Shown: positions 37,510 through 45,148 of the stretch, piece by piece
Position numbering within the stretch: position 1 is the stretch's first letter
How the letters are laid out: the number at the start of each line of letters is the position of its first letter
IMG/VR virus record: IMGVR_UViG_3300017971_000214
Coordinates: 1-64,000 of that record
Reading direction: 5' to 3' (one strand)
From: a virus
Length of the DNA: 64,000 nucleotides
Notes under the pieces: model-generated
Told to the model about the DNA's origin: nothing
Databases searched by the model: none
What the model saw: the letters and a program-made list of their open reading frames with translations, nothing else
Translations under genes and position numbers: made by a program

Positions 37510-38121
37510 ATGGGAGACAGAAAGGTACGCGACACTTCTACGAAGGAAGAAGCCACCATAGTGATGATCGACGCCGCGTTGGGAGGGAACAGCGGCGATG
37601 CCATCGAGCGCCAGGAAGCTCGGGGGCAGCAGGACTTCGTGAACAGCACGCAGCTTCCGGTGAAGGGAAGCAACGACGAGGCGTTCACCAAGATGGGAAT
37701 CAGGTTCGGCGTCGCTGTCGAAGGCGAGCTGTTCCGCCACGCCGACCTACCCGAATGTTGGTCCAAGCAACCTACGGAGCATTCAATGTGGTCGAAGCTC
37801 GTTGACCGGAACGGCAACGAGCGAGCTGAGATCTTCTACAAGGCCGCGTTCTACGACCGTCGCGCGCATATGCGTGCCTGTCGCCGGTTCAGTGTCCGGC
37901 ACGACTACGAATACGAGAACAAGAACGAGGGCGAGCTGCGGATCTGCGTGTTCGACATGTGGGGTGGCAAGGAGACGGTGGTCTTCACTGCCGAGGACTC
38001 CTTCACCAAGCGCGAGGAGCGCTGGGAGAAGGACGACGGTCTGACGAATCAGTGCAAGGCGTGGTTGGTGGAGAACTACCCCGAGTGGGAAGACGCGAGC
38101 GCCTGCTGGGACAAGGAGTAG
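37510..38121 (+). CDS. conserved phage hypothetical protein, 203 aa
   Basis: QLPVKGSNDEAFTKMGIRFG, GELFRHADLPECWSKQPTEH then SMWSKLVDRNGNERAEIFYK and AAFYDRRA are blocks of a family widely annotated in phages without function. Full length. Acidic second half. Confidence 0.65.
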   Translation: MGDRKVRDTSTKEEATIVMIDAALGGNSGDAIERQEARGQQDFVNSTQLPVKGSNDEAFTKMGIRFGVAVEGELFRHADLPECWSKQPTEHSMWSKLVDRNGNERAEIFYKAAFYDRRAHMRACRRFSVRHDYEYENKNEGELRICVFDMWGGKETVVFTAEDSFTKREERWEKDDGLTNQCKAWLVENYPEWEDASACWDKE

Positions 38122-38127
38122 CGGGCC

Positions 38128-38799
38128 GTGTGGGAGCTAGACGACTACCACAAGGGGCCTCCCCTGAAGCTGCACGAGCTGCGTGACTTGGAGGACGGGG
38201 AGGTCGTGTGGGTCGTCTACTACGACTTCACGTCTGATGGTGGGAGGGAGCCAAAGATCGACGGCCCCTCGCGCATCGAGGACCAGGGGGACGGCTTCAC
38301 GTGGCTGCTCGACGAAGCTGGCTGTGAGTTCGCCATGGAAGGTGAAGACGACGAGGAGTGCTTCGACGACGGGGGCGATGGCTCGGGCGAGATGCGTCTG
38401 TACAAGGCCGTACTCGGCAAGAAGAACGCCGACATCAAGATCTACAAGTACGCGCTGGCGCTCTCTGACGGTGCGTCTCCCGTCTGCATCGTGCAGATGC
38501 CCGAAGGGGCGCGGGTGCTGAAGGTTGCCGCAGCTACGGTGACGACGGGGTTGCCTCCGGACGGTTACCCCCGTGACGAAGAGCGCATGTTCCTCTGGGC
38601 TGCGGTAGACCCCGCCGCGCCTCCAGTGAACCGCGAGTTCGAGGTCTACCCCACGGGGCTTACCAGCTTGCAACCTCCAGTAGACGAGCTGATGCACCTG
38701 GACACTGTGCTGATGCACAACGGCACGCTGGTCTTTCACGTGTTCGAGCGTGATCCCGAAACAGCCGCGCTGATGCGGGAGGCCAAGGCATTGCGATGA
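38128..38799 (+). CDS. hypothetical protein with DUF7352-like C-terminus, 223 aa
   Basis: GTG start. The N-terminal ~90 residues (GPPLKLHELRDLEDGEVVWV, then acidic) look separate from a C-terminal domain: DIKIYKYALALSDGASPVCI, VQMPEGARVLKVAAATV, MFLWAAVDP, EVYPTGLTS and LVFHVFE. These fit the short phage family I know as DUF7352, normally found alone, so this appears to be a fusion. Function unknown. Confidence 0.6.
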   Translation: MWELDDYHKGPPLKLHELRDLEDGEVVWVVYYDFTSDGGREPKIDGPSRIEDQGDGFTWLLDEAGCEFAMEGEDDEECFDDGGDGSGEMRLYKAVLGKKNADIKIYKYALALSDGASPVCIVQMPEGARVLKVAAATVTTGLPPDGYPRDEERMFLWAAVDPAAPPVNREFEVYPTGLTSLQPPVDELMHLDTVLMHNGTLVFHVFERDPETAALMREAKALR

Positions 38800-39125
38800 G
38801 TGAAAGTGCCAAGCACCAGTGGGAGCATCTGAGCACGTCCATCGAGAAGAAGTACGTGTCCTGGTGCCACAAGTGCGGGGCGGTCAGGGTAAAAGCGCTG
38901 AAGATCGACACGGATAAGGCATCGTCGCACTACGTCACTTGGTACTACGCGATGGGGACCAAGGCCGCGCTGAAGCACTCTCCGCCTTGCTACCCCGTAG
39001 AGCTGCACAAGGAGTGCCAGGGGCTCGCCGTCGCGCTGGAGACCGCCATCGAGAAGCTGGAGAAGGCTGAGTCCGACAACGCCTTCCTGCGCAACGAGCT
39101 GAAGGAGCTGATGCCGCCGCTATGA
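38796..39125 (+). CDS. hypothetical protein, 109 aa
   Basis: SESAKHQWEHLSTSIEKKYV, one CHKC pair and a coiled coil at the end (AVALETAIEKLEKAESDNAF). Four-base overlaps with neighbours. Confidence 0.6.
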   Translation: MSESAKHQWEHLSTSIEKKYVSWCHKCGAVRVKALKIDTDKASSHYVTWYYAMGTKAALKHSPPCYPVELHKECQGLAVALETAIEKLEKAESDNAFLRNELKELMPPL

Positions 39126-39376
39126 GAGACTTGCAGATCAGATTCCACTGGGACCCGATGCCTTGGGAGAGGCAGCGCGACCGAGGAGAACGCCTGGTGA
39201 CCTGGCACCGCGTGCCCCGAACTGGGGACTTGGTGAATCTCATTCTCCAGAACGAGGACTCTCAGGGGACCCTGGCGACGTTCGAGGTCAAGCATGTGCT
39301 CTGGAACGCTGACGGGCTAGACGGATCTCAAATCCACATCTTGCTGCACTCCACAGGACACACCTACGGCGTCTGA
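39122..39376 (+). CDS. small beta-rich protein, 84 aa
   Basis: RDLQIRFHWDPMPWERQRDR, then LVTWHRVPRTGDLVNLILQN and LATFEVKHVLW: strand pattern of a small barrel. The gap 39377-39461 that follows is GC-rich, with CGAGCTGGCGG, and holds no gene. Confidence 0.6.
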   Translation: MRDLQIRFHWDPMPWERQRDRGERLVTWHRVPRTGDLVNLILQNEDSQGTLATFEVKHVLWNADGLDGSQIHILLHSTGHTYGV

Positions 39377-39461
39377 GCGCGGCCCGAGCTGGCGGTTCGC
39401 GAGGGCGCTGGAAAACTCCCGCCTCCGAAGTTTGCCGCGCTCCGCGCCGAGCTGCCGCCTG

Positions 39462-39490
39462 TTGACTATCGCGCTGCTATGCGATACTGT
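39462..39490 (+). promoter_or_regulatory. sigma-70-type promoter, TTGACTATC class
   Basis: TTGACT 39462-39467, 17-bp spacer ending CTATGCGA, TACTGT 39485-39490. Expected start 39497 coincides with an ATG. Confidence 0.65.
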
Positions 39491-39496
39491 CACGAC

Positions 39497-39676
39497 ATGG
39501 AATGCGCGCACTGCGGGAGCAAGGAGGGGGTCGAGCTGGAGTCCTCGCGGACGGCCTACCCGAAGAAAGAGGAAGAGCCTGATCCCAACGCCCCCATTCC
39601 ACTGTGCCGCAAGTGTGCCAAAGAGCATCATGAGTATTGGAACGAGATGTGGCTGAACGCGATGCCAGAGATTTGA
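39497..39676 (+). CDS. small zinc-ribbon protein, 59 aa
   Basis: MECAHCGSKEGVELESSRTA and LCRKCAKEHHEYW: a four-Cys ribbon. ATG 39497 preferred over ATG 39479, which lies inside the promoter. Leaderless. TTGA overlap with the next gene. Confidence 0.6.
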   Translation: MECAHCGSKEGVELESSRTAYPKKEEEPDPNAPIPLCRKCAKEHHEYWNEMWLNAMPEI

Positions 39677-39936
39677 TCCTATGCGACCGTGAAGGTTGTG
39701 AGGAGCCGGCAACCCGAATGTTCATACAGGGGCCTCCGAGCAAACGCCGGTTCACATGCAACCCCTGCGGCGAGAACAACGAAGTGCTGTTCGCCGAAGG
39801 CAGCGTAGGCAATGCTCCGCTGCGGGAGTGCTCGATATGCGAGGCTCTGAAAGCGATTCGAAGACAGGCATGGAAGCTGGGGCTGATCTCGCAGCAGCGC
39901 TACGCGACCCTCTGCCGTTGGCATCCGGAGTGGTGA
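39673..39936 (+). CDS. zinc-binding protein, 87 aa
   Basis: TTG start in a TTGA overlap. CDREGCEEPATRMFIQGPPS, then TCNPCGENNE, CSICEAL and a C-terminal histidine: Cys pairs for one or two zinc ions. No in-frame ATG precedes them, which supports the TTG. Confidence 0.55.
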   Translation: MILCDREGCEEPATRMFIQGPPSKRRFTCNPCGENNEVLFAEGSVGNAPLRECSICEALKAIRRQAWKLGLISQQRYATLCRWHPEW

Positions 39937-40184
39937 TGAGTCTACCTGCCCTATCCGCTGTTCTGCGCAACCTTCGCAACGACGGGGAGCACGCGCTAGC
40001 CGGCCGCATCGAGCGCGAAGCGGACCGATGGCAATGTCCGACGTGCACCTTCCGATCAAACCCCGGCTTCGAGTTCGCGGGGCCGCCGCCGGCCACCGAG
40101 GACGAGCCCATCGCCGTGTTCCACTGCCCGTTCTGTTCGCCCGAAAGGGTGCGAGTCGATGATGGTCCTGAAGATCCTAGCTAG
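39936..40184 (+). CDS. helix plus zinc ribbon, 82 aa
   Basis: LPALSAVLRNLRNDGEHALA and a following helix, then CPTCTFRSNPGFEF...FHCPFCSPE. Same layout as the protein at 30252. TGATG overlap with the preceding gene. Confidence 0.6.
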   Translation: MSLPALSAVLRNLRNDGEHALAGRIEREADRWQCPTCTFRSNPGFEFAGPPPATEDEPIAVFHCPFCSPERVRVDDGPEDPS

Positions 40185-40428
40185 GTGGATCATACGCAAC
40201 GAGCTGGCGGAGCTAAGAGGTACTGCCGCCATGACTCGGAGGTTCTTCCACTCGTGGCGTTCGGGCGCGCGGCTGTGGGAGCGGTACGCCCACTACTTGG
40301 AAGAGAAGTACGACTTGGACGAGGACTTCAACGACTTCTTTTGGACACTCTCTTCCGAAGAGCGCAGGGACCCGGCGTCTTCGGACTACGTACCAGGGTT
40401 CACACCAAGGAGAAGCGAGAGAAAGTGA
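40159..40428 (+). CDS. hypothetical protein, 89 aa
   Basis: MMVLKILARWIIRNELAELR, basic, then aromatic-rich (FFHSWRSGARLWERYAHYLE) and an acidic helix. May associate with membranes. Overlaps both neighbours. Unknown. Confidence 0.5.
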   Translation: MMVLKILARWIIRNELAELRGTAAMTRRFFHSWRSGARLWERYAHYLEEKYDLDEDFNDFFWTLSSEERRDPASSDYVPGFTPRRSERK

Positions 40429-41453
40429 ACGACAAGATCAAAGGTTCGATCGTTGGGCTCGCCTGCGGCGATGCTCTGGGGGCTCCCGTGGAGTTCCTGA
40501 ATCAGACGGAGCTGATCACTCGGTACGGCTCGGACGGTATCAGAGATCTCGAAGAGTCCTACGGAGTGGAGGGCGCGTACACCGACGACACGCAGATGAC
40601 CCTCTCAACTGCGGAGGGTGTCGTGGCGGCACGTACTGCAGAGGGGGATGGCATCAACGTCGACCCGGTGCCCTACATCTACGGGGCTTACATCGAGTGG
40701 CGCCGGGGCCAGCTCGACCACGCCAACAATCGCGGGCCGGGCAACACCTGCCTGAGTGCCCTTTCCGGGGGCGTAGCGGGGTCCTCAGCAGCCCCGGTGA
40801 ACAACAGCAAGGGTTGCGGTGGGGTCATGCGCGTCGCCCCTGTGGGGCTCGTCTACAGCGGTACACGGGCTTGGAAGTACGGGCTCGAAAGCGCCGCGTT
40901 GACGCACGGGCATGAGGGGGGATTCTTGCCAGCAGCCTTCCAGGCGCTGATGCTATCCAGAATCATGTCCGCGCCGGAGAAGGAAGCGCCGGCCAAGACG
41001 ATCACGGAGGCTGTGGGGGCGGCGATGAACATGCTCGAACGCTCCCCGAGAAGCGAAGACCGCGACACCTTCGCGGCGATGGTCACGCAGGCAATGAACT
41101 TGCACCGGCAGACCAAGTGGTCCGACGAGATGGTGCTGCGGAAGCTCGGCGCCGGATGGGTAGGCGATGAAGCATTGGCCATGTCGATCTTCTGCGCCAT
41201 GCGCTACCCCAACAGCTTCGAAGGCGCAGTCACCTCCGCGGTCAACTACTCCGGAGACCGGGACTCGGTGGGGTGCATCACGGGCGCCATCATGGGGGCG
41301 CTGCTGGGCTACTCTTCGATACCTGAACGCTGGGCGGCCAAGGTCGAGAACTACGACCTGCTCGTGTCCGTAGCCGAACAGCTCTCCGAAGCGCGCATCG
41401 AGCCCCCGCGTCGCCCTCAACCCCATCCTCCAAAGACGGTAGGCATCGACTAG
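40425..41453 (+). CDS. draG-like: ADP-ribosylglycohydrolase (DraG/ARH family)
   Basis: 342 aa, usual size. These enzymes remove ADP-ribose from proteins or nucleic acids using two Mg ions. Family blocks: IVGLACGDALGAPVEFLN near residue 10, the metal-binding YTDDTQMTL near 50, GPGNTCLSAL near 100, SKGCGGVMRVAPVGL near 125, and the second metal site NYSGDRDSVGCITGAIMGAL near 270. All key acidic residues are present. Together with NAD salvage genes in the same window it suggests the phage counters ADP-ribosylation or NAD loss. GTG start; AAGGAGAAG lies upstream. Confidence 0.9.
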   Translation: MNDKIKGSIVGLACGDALGAPVEFLNQTELITRYGSDGIRDLEESYGVEGAYTDDTQMTLSTAEGVVAARTAEGDGINVDPVPYIYGAYIEWRRGQLDHANNRGPGNTCLSALSGGVAGSSAAPVNNSKGCGGVMRVAPVGLVYSGTRAWKYGLESAALTHGHEGGFLPAAFQALMLSRIMSAPEKEAPAKTITEAVGAAMNMLERSPRSEDRDTFAAMVTQAMNLHRQTKWSDEMVLRKLGAGWVGDEALAMSIFCAMRYPNSFEGAVTSAVNYSGDRDSVGCITGAIMGALLGYSSIPERWAAKVENYDLLVSVAEQLSEARIEPPRRPQPHPPKTVGID

Positions 41454-41454
41454 G

Positions 41455-41865
41455 GTGAAGGTCGAGCTGAACAACATCAAGTTCAACAGCGTCGCGCAGG
41501 CGAGGTTCACCTTCGGCTCGGACGGCAGTGGGCAGAAGTCTACGACGGGCTACCGAGCCTCGAAGCAACTACCAGCAAATTGGATCAAAACCGTCTCCTG
41601 GCTCAACAAGGGGAAGATCCATATCGTTGCGCACGAGCCCATGTTCGCGCAGAAGGACAAGACCGTCCTCACCGTCCAGGTACTCCAACCCCCGGAGCAG
41701 CAGTGGCAGGGCTCCACATTCGTAGAAGACGCCCACACCGTGCTCGTCACGCTGATGCGCCTAGCTCCTCCAACCCACCCCCTTCCTGCTCCCTCAGATG
41801 ATCCCTTCGGCGGCTTGATGGCCCCAGGCGATTGCGGATTCGACCTCCTTGTCTGGACACGCTGA
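41455..41865 (+). CDS. hypothetical protein, 136 aa
   Basis: GTG start 1 nt after the ADP-ribosylglycohydrolase stop. KVELNNIKFNSVAQARFTFG then a beta-rich region; the C-terminus is Pro-rich. It shares its operon with the hydrolase, so it may work with it. Unrecognised. Confidence 0.55.
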   Translation: MKVELNNIKFNSVAQARFTFGSDGSGQKSTTGYRASKQLPANWIKTVSWLNKGKIHIVAHEPMFAQKDKTVLTVQVLQPPEQQWQGSTFVEDAHTVLVTLMRLAPPTHPLPAPSDDPFGGLMAPGDCGFDLLVWTR

Positions 41866-41874
41866 ACCTCTCTC

Positions 41875-41912
41875 ACTACAATTGTTGACCATTGGTGATG
41901 GTTCAGTACGCT
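41875..41912 (+). promoter_or_regulatory. ACTACAATTG-type promoter
   Basis: ACTACAATTG 41875-41884, TTGACC 41885-41890, 16-bp spacer, weak TACGCT 41907-41912. An inverted repeat, ACCATTGGTGATGGT, follows the -35. Confidence 0.6.
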
Positions 41913-41958
41913 GAGACTTAACCATCACGGACGACAGCTCACTGAAAGGACGCTTCGG

Positions 41959-42714
41959 ATGCATGAACCGGAGGACGTGATGGGTCTGAAGCCAGGAGAG
42001 AATCCGAGGCATGTGTTACCGAGACACGAGGAGCGCAAGTCGGTCTTTTACGAGTTCGATCTCGCAACGGTGGCGGAGGCCGCTGGGGTCAACTATCAGA
42101 CGGCACGCAAGGCGGTCAGCACGGGGCGCTTGCAGCTCAAGGACGCGACAGCGGCTGAGCGCTTGCGTTCGGTGGCGAGCTACATCCAGCGGGCGCTGGT
42201 GCACAAGAGCAAGCCCATCCACAGCGACGAGGCTGTAGGCATGCTGAGCCCCGAGATGAGAAAGTGGTGGGCCGATCGGTGGCCCACGTTTGAGCTGTAC
42301 CGATGCGCGCACCCCGGATGTGATGAGTTGCTGTTCGGCCCTGGAGCCTGCGCGGAGCACGGCGGGGAGAGAAGGCCGCTCATCAAGCTCGACACGGACG
42401 GCCATGTCGCGCTTCTGCTGGGACGAGACTATGTCCCGCTACATCGCCTCGTGGCGCAGACGCCGAAAGGTCAGCACACGCACCACCGAGACGGCAACCC
42501 GTGGAACAACCGCTGGCAGAACTTGGAGTCGTTGTCTCCTGCGGAGCACGAATCTCGGCACATGGGGAGTGTGCTGTCGGCCAAGGTCGTCAAGAAGCAG
42601 CCCCCACGCCGCCCCTTCCGTAGCGAAATGGGTGCGGTGTCGAAGGCGGAGATGCAGAAGAAGGTCGACGAAGCCTACATGCGGGGGCTGAAGGACGGGA
42701 AGAAACGAGCGTAG
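41959..42714 (+). CDS. HNH homing-type endonuclease, 251 aa
   Basis: N-terminal helix-turn-helix (LATVAEAAGVNYQTARKAVS), a possible zinc site (CAHPGCDELLFGPGACAEHG), then an HNH_3-type nuclease: YVPLHRLVAQTPKGQHTHHR, DGNPWNNRWQNLESLSPAEH, ending with a histidine in SRHM. The H-H-x-D-G-N-x-x-N-N-R-x-x-N-L pattern is typical of phage free-standing homing endonucleases. It has its own ACTACAATTG promoter. Confidence 0.8.
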   Translation: MHEPEDVMGLKPGENPRHVLPRHEERKSVFYEFDLATVAEAAGVNYQTARKAVSTGRLQLKDATAAERLRSVASYIQRALVHKSKPIHSDEAVGMLSPEMRKWWADRWPTFELYRCAHPGCDELLFGPGACAEHGGERRPLIKLDTDGHVALLLGRDYVPLHRLVAQTPKGQHTHHRDGNPWNNRWQNLESLSPAEHESRHMGSVLSAKVVKKQPPRRPFRSEMGAVSKAEMQKKVDEAYMRGLKDGKKRA

Positions 42715-42717
42715 CTC

Positions 42718-42981
42718 ATGGCCGCGACGAAGGAAGAGATCAGAGCGTTCTACGAACAGATGCTTGACGAACACGTGGACCTCGCCGAAGAGCTGATGCA
42801 CCTCAGCCGCCGTCTAGTGCGCACGCGCGGCGTGAAGGTAACGCGCTGCGACTTCCTGAACGGACTTTCGATCACCACCATCGAAGACCCCTATGCGGAC
42901 CCTCGCGAGATGGTGCTGCGCAGCGGCATGAGCACAGCACTCGTCAAGCTGGAAGTCGACAAGCCGGAGGGGGACGAATGA
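42718..42981 (+). CDS. hypothetical protein, 87 aa
   Basis: AATKEEIRAFYEQMLDEHVD and a helical first half, then a small strand region. Follows the HNH gene by 3 nt; overlaps the next gene by 4 nt. Confidence 0.55.
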   Translation: MAATKEEIRAFYEQMLDEHVDLAEELMHLSRRLVRTRGVKVTRCDFLNGLSITTIEDPYADPREMVLRSGMSTALVKLEVDKPEGDE

Positions 42982-43637
42982 GCTGGCAACCTATCTGTCA
43001 TGGTGGACAGGTTCTTCGGACCAAGAAAGCCGCGAGGGAGCGAGCGCGGGAGATCCTGAACGGCTACAGCATCGGAGAGACCTTACTTCCCAAAGACTTG
43101 GCTTTCATGCTGTTGTTGTTTGAGCGGCACCCAGAGTTCGACTTGAAGCGGGGCTGCGGGATAGCATCTGTCCAGATCGAGAGTAACTGGAACAGCCGGG
43201 GGTTCTGGATCACCCGAGTGGACGGATCTAGGACAGACATCAGTTACCGTGCGTGCCTGTCCCCACCGACACACGAGCAGAACGTCAGGAACGCGATGCG
43301 TACCGAGATACGCGACCAGATCTGGGACTTCCGTAAGGAGCATCTGAAACCGGAAGCCCGCTGCTCTGTGACCGACGAACCGTTGACGTCCAACAACGTC
43401 CACGTAGATCACAAGTACCCGTTCGAGGATCTGCTGAGAGACTTTCTCGCCGCGTGGGGTTTGAGCGCGGATCAGATAACCATCCGTCCGACCTTTGACA
43501 AAGAGACGGACACGCTTTTGGCTGACCGCGCCCTGGCTGCTGCATGGCAGAAATACCATGGGGAACGCGCAGAGCTTCGGCTGGTGACGAGGTACGCTAA
43601 CCTCCACCTGTTGAGACGGAAGCCTGAGAGTCGATGA
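42978..43637 (+). CDS. DUF3223/DCL-like domain protein with HNH-like C-terminus, 219 aa
   Basis: Residues ~30-90 (YSIGETLLPKDLAFMLLLFE, RHPEFDLKRGCGIASVQIES, then GFWITRVDGSRTDISYRACL) match the DUF3223 domain, with its G-C-G-I and DGS...S-Y segments. From ~125 on, CSVTDEPLTSNNVHVDHKYP and FEDLLRDFL look like a degenerate HNH nuclease with the V-D-H-K/D-Y-P-F segment. DUF3223-nuclease combinations occur in mobile elements. No third motif-3 His is obvious, so activity is uncertain. Confidence 0.65.
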   Translation: MSWQPICHGGQVLRTKKAARERAREILNGYSIGETLLPKDLAFMLLLFERHPEFDLKRGCGIASVQIESNWNSRGFWITRVDGSRTDISYRACLSPPTHEQNVRNAMRTEIRDQIWDFRKEHLKPEARCSVTDEPLTSNNVHVDHKYPFEDLLRDFLAAWGLSADQITIRPTFDKETDTLLADRALAAAWQKYHGERAELRLVTRYANLHLLRRKPESR

Positions 43638-43954
43638 AAGGCCACAGGCGCAATCCACTTGGCCCCCTGCGGATACCGCAGGCCGCGTGGGATGAGATGT
43701 TCGAGGAGCTAGAGCCTGTTCGGCGCGAAAGCGACGGGCGGTTGCTCAAACGCTACAGGCTGGTGAAGTTCGGGGGCGTGCCCATCGAAGACGTTCCCAT
43801 CTGTGTCGAGGACCCGATGGACCAGCTCATTCACTGCGAGCTGATCGAACGCAAGCCGCTGCCGATGCCGAAGACCCCGTCCATTTTCTTCATGGACTAT
43901 TCCTACGGATCGGACGATCCTGAAGGGACAGAGGGAGAAGACCCATGCGAGTGA
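43634..43954 (+). CDS. hypothetical protein, 106 aa
   Basis: KGHRRNPLGPLRIPQAAWDE, mixed fold, then an acidic tail. Overlaps both neighbours. Unknown. Confidence 0.55.
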   Translation: MKGHRRNPLGPLRIPQAAWDEMFEELEPVRRESDGRLLKRYRLVKFGGVPIEDVPICVEDPMDQLIHCELIERKPLPMPKTPSIFFMDYSYGSDDPEGTEGEDPCE

Positions 43955-44208
43955 AGTGCCCCAAGTGCGAACGTGAGTACCCGATTGCTCGGGGAAGTGA
44001 GGTCATCTGCCCCTGCGGGCACCGCTTCCCTGTGAAGGGCAACGAGGTGAAGCTACCGGAGATCTTCTGCGACGAGGACTTCTTCACCCAGCCTTGCCTT
44101 CAGCCTGTGTCGGACAACAAGCCGACGAGCACGGAGGAAGACATCGAGTACTTCCAGAAGAATCTGTACGCCGCCATGGGCATCCCGCCGGACATGCTGG
44201 GGAGGTAG
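43945..44208 (+). CDS. zinc-ribbon protein, 87 aa
   Basis: RVKCPKCEREYPIARGSEVI then CPCGHRFPV: the MJ0042-type zinc finger (CPxC...CpCG-x-x-F-x-V). Helical end with YAAMGIPPDMLGR. Role unknown. Confidence 0.65.
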   Translation: MRVKCPKCEREYPIARGSEVICPCGHRFPVKGNEVKLPEIFCDEDFFTQPCLQPVSDNKPTSTEEDIEYFQKNLYAAMGIPPDMLGR

Positions 44209-44210
44209 CC

Positions 44211-44435
44211 ATGTGTTTCCACTGCCGCCCCTATCCTCACTGCGAAGTGGTTCTGCAGATCGAACGTCCTTCGGAAGAAGAGCTGCACCTGACCGTCATC
44301 AAGGGCCGCTCGACTCCAGCCGAGGTTCGCTTCGACACTGCCGAGGACGGGTCCGATGTTGTGGAGGTCGCGGTCGCTCCCAACCGCCCGGCCGAACACA
44401 TCAGGTTCAAGTTCGAGCAAGGAGATGGCGACTAG
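44211..44435 (+). CDS. hypothetical protein, 74 aa
   Basis: MCFHCRPYPHCEVVLQIERP, three cysteines at the start, then beta-rich sequence, ending FKFEQGDGD at a TAG. The same frame continues open after this TAG with a zinc-ribbon-like sequence (see next entry). GGGGAGG precedes the ATG. Confidence 0.6.
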   Translation: MCFHCRPYPHCEVVLQIERPSEEELHLTVIKGRSTPAEVRFDTAEDGSDVVEVAVAPNRPAEHIRFKFEQGDGD

Positions 44436-44615
44436 CCCGACAACACGGCACCGTGCCAACGGTGCGGAGAGCCGTGGCCTACGTTTCTCGACCCCGAGGA
44501 GTTCCACATCGACGGGCACTACTGCCTCGGGTGTAGGGCTTTGCGCCAGCGGGAGCGAGAGGCGGTGAGAAGGGGGGAAGCAAAGTGGTTAAGGTCCCCA
44601 CCATGGAAGTCCTAG
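44436..44615 (+). pseudogene. zinc-ribbon-like frame lacking a normal start codon
   Basis: In the frame following the TAG at 44433-44435 the translation APCQRCGEPWPTFLDPEEFH then IDGHYCLGCRALRQRERE is clearly protein-like, with a four-Cys ribbon. There is no ATG, GTG or TTG before it. It could be read by suppression of the amber codon as an extension of the 44211 protein, start at a non-standard codon, or be a broken gene. An overlapping ATG at 44426 with AAGGAG opens a different frame without this content. Confidence 0.45.
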
Positions 44616-45085
44616 ACACCTACAAGTTCCAAGGTCCGGGTTTCGTAGCAGTGCTGCGTCGCTCTGAGTGCCCCGACGAGGTCCGTCAGGGCGACCGGGT
44701 GGAAGGGTCGGACGGCCGTAGGTGGGCCATCCGCGGGGTGCTTCCCGGAACGGCTGTGGTGGGACAGTCCTTCAACGAGCCCATCATTGGACTCATGCTC
44801 GAAGGGCGCGGAGAACCCAGGATCGGCAAACCCCTGGTGCTCGTGAGCGAGGGTAACGGAGACGCCATCTGGTTTTCTTCCGAGCAGGCCAGAGCTGTCC
44901 TTCACATCCTACGTACCGTCGACATCTGGTCGAAGTACGAAGGCTGCAACCCCGACAGCGCCGGACTGAAGAAGCTGCCTTTGCACGCCAAGCACTTCGA
45001 AGAAGCTCGCACCGAAGGACTGATGGATCAGCTGCGGGTCATCGGCTACGGCGCTCCCAAGAAGTCGTCGAAGAACTCCGCTTGA
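44585..45085 (+). CDS. hypothetical protein, 166 aa
   Basis: GTG 44585 with GGGGGGAAG upstream, or ATG 44603. MEVLDTYKFQGPGFVAVLRR, then beta-rich (RRWAIRGVLPGTAVVGQSFN) and a helical end. The stop falls in the -35 of the next promoter. Confidence 0.55.
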   Translation: MVKVPTMEVLDTYKFQGPGFVAVLRRSECPDEVRQGDRVEGSDGRRWAIRGVLPGTAVVGQSFNEPIIGLMLEGRGEPRIGKPLVLVSEGNGDAIWFSSEQARAVLHILRTVDIWSKYEGCNPDSAGLKKLPLHAKHFEEARTEGLMDQLRVIGYGAPKKSSKNSA

Positions 45086-45110
45086 CAATTGCGTAGCGCA
45101 TTGATACAAC
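45082..45110 (+). promoter_or_regulatory. sigma-70-type promoter, TTGACAATT class
   Basis: TTGACA 45082-45087, 17-bp spacer ending GCATTGA, TACAAC 45105-45110. Confidence 0.6.
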
Positions 45111-45148
45111 GGTAGAGCTAAGGACGGCAGTTACCGAAAGGATCGAAG

